NCBI GenBank assembly: GCA_022225965.2 | Contig: JAKJXP020000107.1 | Span: 62,001-126,000, forward strand | Source of the DNA: Diatrype stigma | Lineage: Eukaryota > Ascomycota > Sordariomycetes > Xylariales > Diatrypaceae | DNA: 64,000 nucleotides | Direction: 5' to 3' | In this document: one piece after another, positions 58,801 through 64,000 of the stretch | How positions within the stretch are numbered: the first letter of the stretch is position 1 | Layout of the letters: every line of letters begins with the position of its first letter | The notes under the pieces: model-generated | Told to the model about the DNA's origin: nothing | Databases searched by the model: none | The model's input: only the letters and a program-made list of their open reading frames with translations | Position numbers and translations under genes: made by a program

Positions 58801-60186
58801 CAGAAGTTCATCCTTGACGTCCACAACCGAACACTGCACGGAACATCGGGCAAGACAGGCAAGCCTACAGGGCCTATGGCTAAAAAGGAGGGGCAGGCCG
58901 CAAATCTCACTGACCCACTACCGCTTCCGCGCACGCTATTCGTTGTACCTGCATTAGCCCATCAACCGTCTTACTTATCTTGCGCTATAGCACCCCGGTT
59001 CCGCCCTCTACCCCCCCCTTACAACCTTGCAAGGTCGTTGAGTTGCGGTCCCAGAAGGACGGACGGGAACAAGGATCGTCTGTCACTCTGTGTGTGCCGC
59101 ACCCACCCCCCAAAGCACCTAGACTATAGGTACGGAGGTAGGTATACGGCCAGCCATTAATGCAGCACGCGAAGGTCCTACATAACCATAGGCACACACC
59201 TCCATATCCAACGCAACGCAACATTGGAAAACGCGTCCGACTTTCTTTTAGCCTTTGCCTGACTGGCCCGCTCACAACAGCAAACACGACAGCCCAGCCG
59301 GAGCCCATCTCGCACACCACGCGCTCGCTACTCTCCATCTTCCCCCCTCTTTCACTGCCCTCTGCCCTTTTGTCATAATTTCATAATACCTTCGCTTTTA
59401 CTGGCGAAAGCGTGCATCCCATAAAGATCTTCGGGCCCTAGAATGGTTGGGTTCTAAAAGTCGGCCTATAATTGCGACCTAGGTCTGGTTCCCTTTTCCG
59501 GACCGTTCATTCGTTTGCCTGTACCGTGTGTCTCTCGGCCGCGGGGTAATAATCACTCACCTACATTCGTACATTCGTTCAACCCAGCTCTCCGGATCTT
59601 TGCTGCATTCCCGGCCTCTACATGGTAGTAGGACATCATTGCAAGCCTTGACAAAGAATTTTGCTGCAGGTCTCCGGAACGGCATCATTGGATCCATCAC
59701 ATTCATTCATTCCCCTCTGATATACAGCCATAATCTCATAGTGAAGGACGATCATCGTCCAGAGGCTTTTACGAACAGTCCCGAAACGTTTCATCCAACA
59801 CTATCATAACCTCTTCGAGATCAGTCTTAGGATCCGTCCTTGTCAACCAGCCTGCTTTTCTGGCCCTCGACGAATCGCTGGTTCAACTAATATGAGGCAA
59901 GCCCAACTAGGACAAATCGCCAACGCAAATTATTCCTGTTAGTCATACCTTCAGGGTCTGGCAGTGACCTCGAAACGGTATAACGGGCCTCGGGATTATA
60001 GGCCGCCTGGGCTCTGGCAGATCCTGCCAGTGGGCCTCGCTACCTACTTAGACCTAGCTTCAGCACTACGCCTCTCACGATTTTCATGGTCGACTCTTCT
60101 ATACGCTTAGGGTTTTTGTTTAATAATTATTTCACCTACTTCCAGAAGGCATCTGCTGCTCCCCGAGCTTCGATATTGCCCAAGAC
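55872..60186. other. Gene-poor region upstream of the membrane-protein gene
   Basis: This is 4.3 kb in which I could not support any gene. Open frames are short (under 125 codons), lack linked splice sites and do not resemble proteins. The last several hundred bases (about 59400-60186) probably hold the promoter and leader of the downstream membrane-protein gene. Short TAGGTA-type motifs occur near 58668-58690. Confidence 0.45.
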
Positions 60187-61614
60187 ATGGAACCCCCGCG
60201 GCCGCTGTTCACCATGAAACACCCTCGACTTCTCCTCGTGCCAGTGGCCATTTTTGCCACTTTGGCTACTGCAGCTACCTTGGCATTGAACCTCATCATT
60301 GCCCATGGTATAAGTACATGGACCTCACTCATCAAAGTGATGGCTACTACTGGATCGGTTCTCGAAGCGATGCTGCTTGTTCTGCTCATCACTAGTCTTG
60401 CCATCCATACTCTGCGGCCAACGCCCACCACTGGCCATCCCAATGCTATTTGGTTCAGCTTACGACTTATAGTCAGCAGCCTCGCAGCGGCAGCAACAGT
60501 CGTGGTCCTCATTGAACTGGGGATGGCGACTGACTTGCCGGCGACAATTCTCGGTGCACCTCTGTCTGCATATCTTATTGGTCTAGCGATCGCACTTGGC
60601 TCTGCTTTTGCTAGCCAATTCACCTTTTTTCTTATCCACCATGTCTTTGGCCGAACCTCTAGCCCTGGACAGCCTTATTCGCTTCGCGAGAAAAGCCGCT
60701 TTACGCCAGAGATGCGCCTCAAGTCCATCCCCTATAACAAGACAGCTGTGAGCCTTCCTAGAACGAGAGGGCGCACATCTGGGGATTATCAGAGCCGGCC
60801 CAATACCAGCAGTGGCCGCTCTGCCACTGAAACCATGAGTTCTATACGCACCTCGATATCCCATGTTGTCCGCCCCTTTTCGTCTAGGACTAGGTTGCTA
60901 TCAACCAGCTCTAGGAGCGTACGAGGAGGCACATCGTTTGACTCGACTTCCCTCCATTCGCATTCAAGCTTTGTCCAAGACGGCTTTGACTCATGGGATA
61001 CCTCAGCAGCCTCGCCTCACCATAGGCAAAACACGCTGGACACATTCCCAGCGTCACCTCACCGCTTCCTGGAAACCATACCTGCCAGCCCCACCACAAG
61101 CAGAAGTCCCAGTCCTGGTTACCCTCTCGACCTTGAGGCTCCTCCAAAACGGAGTGCCAGGTCTCGGAGTTATAGCCCAGTCCCTAGAGCGCAACGGGAA
61201 CCGAGCATCTCACCCCAGCATCCTCCCAGCGAACTCCATATCCACCCTCTGTTTCGATCCGACTCGCCTACACCGCCACCTCAAGCGACACCGGGCACGG
61301 TTGTGATTGCGGCTCCCAATGCCGGACAGGTGATTTCAGAAAAGTCATTGACCCGGATGAGGAGTGGTAGCCTGACCACTGCGCCCAGCCCACTGAGCCG
61401 ACAGGGGAGTATCGACAGCTTTCAGAGAAAAACCCCAAGCCCAAATACGGAGAGGCTTGCTCCGCCAGAGGAATTGGAGGAGAGAAAAATGACACCGCCG
61501 ATTCCGGAATGGATCTTGAATGGCGGATCGAACACGAGCCTCAACGAATCTACTGGCAGGAAATTGCGGGATCAACCATCTACACCGACGATGTCGATTG
61601 GTAGTGGCATATAA
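60187..61614 (+). CDS. Four-helix membrane protein with long disordered tail, unknown function
   Basis: A single-exon frame of 475 residues. Four hydrophobic helices are visible in the first 155 residues: LLLVPVAIFATLATAATLAL, VLEAMLLVLLITSLAIHTL, LRLIVSSLAAAATVVVLIEL and a last one spanning LIGLAIALGSAFASQFTFFL. Together they form a compact MARVEL-like or tetraspan arrangement with very short loops. The remaining 320 residues are hydrophilic, Ser/Pro/Arg-rich and probably cytoplasmic, with many SP and TP sites (SPSPGYP, SDSPTPP) that could be phosphorylated. A short acidic/basic segment EELEERKMTPPIPEWILNGG near the end looks more constrained. The family is not recognised; a plasma-membrane or eisosome-like role would be speculation. 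The ATG at 60187 is the first in frame and places the first helix close to the N terminus. Confidence 0.8.
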   Translation: MEPPRPLFTMKHPRLLLVPVAIFATLATAATLALNLIIAHGISTWTSLIKVMATTGSVLEAMLLVLLITSLAIHTLRPTPTTGHPNAIWFSLRLIVSSLAAAATVVVLIELGMATDLPATILGAPLSAYLIGLAIALGSAFASQFTFFLIHHVFGRTSSPGQPYSLREKSRFTPEMRLKSIPYNKTAVSLPRTRGRTSGDYQSRPNTSSGRSATETMSSIRTSISHVVRPFSSRTRLLSTSSRSVRGGTSFDSTSLHSHSSFVQDGFDSWDTSAASPHHRQNTLDTFPASPHRFLETIPASPTTSRSPSPGYPLDLEAPPKRSARSRSYSPVPRAQREPSISPQHPPSELHIHPLFRSDSPTPPPQATPGTVVIAAPNAGQVISEKSLTRMRSGSLTTAPSPLSRQGSIDSFQRKTPSPNTERLAPPEELEERKMTPPIPEWILNGGSNTSLNESTGRKLRDQPSTPTMSIGSGI

Positions 61615-62898
61615 AGACCAGAAGCAGGTGTGTGATGATTACAACGATATAACGACACAAACATTAGCAGGCAGCTCGGTGGCCATTCGCGGAATACTGC
61701 TACATTTTTTCTTTTTTTTCTTTTGTACCTGCTTGACCAGGTGCTTGGGTGATACCACTATCCTTTCAGCGCGGCGTTGTTACCAAAGCTCTAGACAAGA
61801 GGCTTTCCGGAGGGCGGATGGGAAAAGACGGATCTCGTGTGGAACAGACGTTGCCATTCCTTCAGTGCGGTGGACGGATAATTCTTAGTTCGTAGTGGTA
61901 AAACCTAGAATTAATCAAAAAAGACAAAAGGACCGAAAGATCGATTCATATGCCAATGCTGTGAAAGAAGCTTATCTACATACGGAGGCTGCTATGTTAG
62001 GCAGCTAGATGACATACTATGGGTATACCAGCAACGTTGTATTAATAGACAACCAGTTCCACATGGCAGTGAGATGGCACTGGGGAATAGATTTTAGATA
62101 TTGTGCTTGCTGCCTCGATTGAGTTTGTCTTCTGAGGAATTGCTACCTATTGTTATGCTTGCGCGTGGTACAGTACCCTGGCTCCCTGGCTGCCTGGCTG
62201 CCTGGCTGCCTGGTGTATCATTGATGGTCTACATAAGTATGTGCCTAGATTTAGGTACCGACATCCATGGATGTATGCATGTATGCGTGTATTGCATGTG
62301 CCCTATACCCGCCTATTGTTCAGCCCATAGCCAGGAACCTCTGCCATGGTGACGTATTATGTAATGAGGCTGTTCTCCGCTACAGCAGGTAGCTAGGTAC
62401 ACACATACAAACGTACATACAAACGTACATACACACATACATACCCAGGTAGCCAGGCCCAGGTACCTAACCCAAGCTGCTAAGTAAACTTACCCCACCC
62501 ACTTGTGCCACTTGCCTGGTCGCCGACCCGACACATCATTAGGTAGCTACCTGATTTGATTTCGACCGCAGACGCAGCACCACCACGACCAACGCCACTC
62601 AGTGCTCGACCTAGGCACACTTCACATCGGCAACCTTCTTGAAGTTGCAGCATTTACATCTGCATTTACATCTGCATTTACATCTGCATTTACATCTCCC
62701 CAACTTCCACCGAGGCCTGGATTATCACAACCGCAGACCTTCTAGATCTCTGCATACCCTCGACGCACTCCATTCAACCTTACCCTGCTTTTCTCCTCCC
62801 CGCATACGTCTATACCCCGCCCACCGATTGAGCAAACCCGGCATCACAGACTCCCGCTCCATTACGTCGCGTCTGCAGCCCGCTGCCCATCGCCCAAT
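61615..62898. other. Spacer upstream of RAD23, repeat-bearing
   Basis: No gene is seen in this 1.3 kb. It has a TGCCTGGC repeat (about 62185-62213), a CATACAAACGTA-type repeat (about 62400-62445) and four perfect 12-bp units (62650-62697) about 200 bp before the RAD23 start codon. Confidence 0.5.
62650..62697. repeat. 12-bp tandem repeat, 4 perfect units
   Basis: Unit GCATTTACATCT repeated exactly four times with no interruption, in the likely promoter or leader of RAD23. Confidence 0.9.
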
Positions 62899-64000
62899 AT
62901 GAAGGTCACTTTCAAGGTATGTTCATGTATAGGGGTCAACACGAATCGACTGCTGCGAGGGCCACTGCCACTTCGCAGCTCGTCTATGTGCCATGCCGCT
63001 TTATGTGCTATATAAACCGATGGTAATTAACACTCAACTGACTGTCTTTCTAGGATCTGAAGCAACAGAAGTTCACGCTCGATGTCGAGCCGACCGATCT
63101 CGTATGTCATCATATCACCATCCGTTACTATCACTGCCACTGTCAACCTCCCACATCAACGGCGACCTCCTTCTGTTTCCCCTACCGAGCCTCATTGGCG
63201 ACTGTAGGATCCATCGAATGTGCGACAGATCTAACATGATAGTAGGTCTCTGCTGTGAAGCAGAGAATCTCCGAGGAGAAGGGATGGGACCCCAAGTCCC
63301 AGAAGCTGATCTATTCAGGTGTGTATCAGTCTATCCATTGAGAATAAGCGTTGGTTTCGTGTTGGAGCTGACAAGTCGAGTACAGGCAAGATCCTCAAGG
63401 ACGAAGACACCGTTGAAACCTACAAGATTGAGGAGAAGGGCTTCGTCGTTTGCATGGTCAACAAAGTATGTACTTGATATACATGTCCTCCCGCAGTACA
63501 ATGTGTACTGACAATACATTGTAGCCCAAGGTTGCGGCAGCGACCTCTTCTAGTTCTGCCCCCGAGACACCGGCACGCTCAACAGCTGCAACCCCCGCCG
63601 CCCCTGCTGCGCCTTCCGCCCCATCTCAGCCGGCCAGCGCCGCTGCTGTCCCAGCGACGCCGAGTCCCGCCCCTGCCGCTCAAGGCGCGGGTAGCGATAA
63701 TTCCATGGCCCTTGGCGCTGAGCGAGCTGGTGTGATTGCCAACATGGAGGCTATGGGATTTGAGCGTTCTCAGATCGAGGCTGCCTTGCGCGCCGCATTT
63801 TTCAACCCTGACCGAGCAGTTGAGTATCTGCTGACTGTAAGCCGAACCTTACTATTGGACTCGATGGTTAAAGTTATTGACAAGGATAATACAGGGTATT
63901 CCCGAGAGCGCTCGGCAACCTCAGGCTCAAGCTGCGCCAGCCCAAGCCCCGTCTGCTCCCGCGCCTGCCGCAGGGGCCCAGCCTGCCGAGGGAGATGCAG
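62899..64000 (+). CDS. RAD23: UV excision repair and proteasome shuttle protein Rad23 (3' part beyond the window)
   Basis: Rad23 carries ubiquitinated cargo to the proteasome and stabilises Rad4/XPC in nucleotide excision repair. Six exons are seen: 62899-62916, 63054-63101, 63246-63318, 63386-63465, 63525-63836 and 63895 onward. Introns of 137, 144, 67, 59 and 58 bp have matching phases. The ubiquitin-like domain spans the first four exons: MKVTFK, DLKQQKFTLDVEPTDL, VSAVKQRISEEKGWDPKSQK, LIYSGKILKDEDTVETYKIE and GFVVCMVNK. An Ala/Pro-rich linker follows. The first UBA domain lies in exon 5 (VIANMEAMGFERSQIEAALR, NPDRAVEYLLTGIPES across the last junction). The Rad4-binding domain and second UBA are outside the window. 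The 18-nt first exon is fixed by the MKVTFK start expected for this family. Splitting the ubiquitin fold over four tiny exons makes automated annotation error-prone. Confidence 0.94.

Noticed and set aside
1..64000. CRISPR arrays, bacterial operons or phage modules
   Set aside because: Genes have spliceosomal introns and eukaryotic families throughout; tandem repeats found are microsatellites without spacers.

Overview
The window is nuclear DNA of a filamentous ascomycete fungus, most likely a Sordariomycete. The evidence is short spliceosomal introns (about 47-180 bp) with GTRWGT-type donors and CTAAC-like branch sites, typical Pezizomycotina genes (Set2, Tif6, Pop2, Aos1, Rad23, GABA transaminase, complex I NDUFB3), long spacers full of TACCTA/TAGGTA tracts, and a fungal STAND (NLR-like) receptor gene. 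A run of 9 Ns next to a 97-base poly-G tract shows it is a draft assembly. Exon boundaries below were derived by hand from splice signals, reading phase and protein continuity.

Layout. 1-508 (+): 3' end of the GID/CTLH ubiquitin-ligase subunit Gid9/Fyv10. 2438-3990 (-): Pop2/Caf1 deadenylase. 6666-7164 (+): complex I subunit NDUFB3. 8532-10268 (-): low-complexity coiled-coil protein of unknown role. 12775-13693 (-): Tif6/eIF6. 14970-16490 (-): fungal protein of unknown function. 18857-20478 (+): Aos1, SUMO E1 subunit. 22448-25495 (-): basic, disordered protein of 958 residues, unknown role. 27989-28966 (+): Bmt5-like 25S rRNA methyltransferase. 29931-33164 (-) and 33564-36744 (+): a divergent pair, a nine-exon DUF7708-NACHT-C2H2 STAND protein and a ten-exon SNF2/RING-like helicase. 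39556-40674 (-): AT-hook protein. 45847-48852 (+): Set2 H3K36 methyltransferase. 50726-52421 (-): mitochondrial GABA transaminase. About 54.6-55.9 kb: assembly gap followed by what looks like a decayed gene. 60187-61614 (+): four-helix membrane protein with a long disordered tail. 62899 to the window end (+): Rad23, cut by the edge.

Most genes are conserved housekeeping genes with no functional clustering, in a gene-sparse arrangement with 1-5 kb spacers. Recurrent themes are protein turnover and ubiquitin-like modification (Gid9, Aos1, Rad23), ribosome maturation (Tif6, Bmt5), chromatin (Set2, AT-hook protein) and mRNA decay (Pop2). The exception is 29-37 kb: an accessory-looking island whose two intron-rich genes diverge from a shared 399-bp region and use AT-richer codons than neighbours such as Bmt5. 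It is flanked by AT-rich, gene-free DNA. This STAND/SNF2 pair is the strongest candidate here for an undescribed system. The helicase gene also appears to have lost one splice donor, so its state (functional, recently broken or mis-assembled) is the first thing to settle.
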